NCBI GenBank assembly: GCA_016256075.1
Contig: SDVU01000023.1
Location: 1 to 28,104, forward strand
Direction: 5' to 3'
DNA: 28,104 nt
DNA from: Dictyocoela muelleri
Taxonomy: Eukaryota; Microsporidia
Positions within the stretch are counted from its first letter, which is position 1; each line of letters starts with the position of its first letter. Of the stretch, positions 27,964 to 28,104 are shown one piece after another. Position numbers and translations under genes: made by a program. The notes beneath the pieces were generated by a model. That model was given only the letters and a program-made list of their open reading frames with translations. It did not search any database and was not told where the DNA came from.

Positions 27964-28104
27964 TTATTTATTACTCTTCTGTGGTTTAAAAACGCCAATT
28001 ACCATAGCGTGATCTTTTTCAAAAGGCTCAAGAAAAACTTGTTCTTTAGGCTTAATCAAACCTTCTTTAAGTTTATTGACTTCTTGTGCAAAAACAGTCG
28101 TTGG
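27964..28104 (-). CDS. C-terminal end of an unrecognised protein (partial)
   Basis: The last 46 codons of a minus-strand ORF enter from the right edge and end at TAA (27964-27966). The piece contains [32 protein letters not shown] and a lysine-rich tail (KPQKSNK). It is open throughout, richer in C and G than the neighbouring DNA, and AATAAA overlaps the last codons, all as in the other host genes of the window. It is probably a conserved soluble protein, but I do not recognise the family from this fragment. Confidence 0.75.
   Translation of the reverse strand, partial: PTTVFAQEVNKLKEGLIKPKEQVFLEPFEKDHAMVIGVFKPQKSNK

Overview
The window looks like nuclear DNA of a microsporidian with an expanded, strongly AT-rich genome. 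The evidence is an intronless uL2/RPL8 gene, a compact BRX1 gene, very short gaps between signals and genes, CCC directly or a few bases upstream of three start codons, and AATAAA overlapping or touching stop codons. These are known microsporidian habits. The species cannot be fixed from sequence alone; TE-rich lineages such as Edhazardia, Hamiltosporidium or Anncaliia are plausible comparisons, which is inference.

Layout. 1-3740 is the gene-bearing left end: tandem repeats (1-365), RPL8 (minus), an AT-only inverted-repeat spacer, an unknown acidic 185-residue protein with pentapeptide repeats (plus), another minisatellite, and BRX1 (minus). RPL8 and BRX1 both serve ribosome production. The right edge (27964-28104) holds the last 46 codons of one more gene (minus), not recognised.

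The 24 kb between is a graveyard of transposable elements, many nested: a 0.43 kb inverted-repeat element (4044-4479); a Merlin/IS1595-type transposon (5101-6180); a 1.03 kb non-autonomous element with a candidate 8-bp target duplication (6848-7880); a 1.5 kb giant fold-back built from degenerate arrays, with hAT-like ends (8012-9507); a second Merlin relic (about 9510-12900, minus) split by a hAT transposon (9891-11842) with a clear 8-bp target duplication; a third Merlin relic (about 13130-13870); a 250-bp fold-back (14190-14441); a Tc1/mariner element (14801-16209) with reiterated subterminal repeats; a tRNA-derived sequence (about 16994-17066) and a GC-richer non-coding patch; a fossil Ty3/gypsy LTR retrotransposon (18787-23864) itself hit by a fold-back element (20246-21009); and two nested Mutator-like elements (outer 23997-27321, inner about 25207-26866) in opposite orientation.

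The most unusual pattern is that both nested Mutator-like elements are bracketed by direct repeats of about 70 bp in exactly the place where a short target-site duplication is expected. No intact transposase was found; all appear to be relics. I saw no defence system, CRISPR array or new multigene operon. The novelty here lies in the element architecture.
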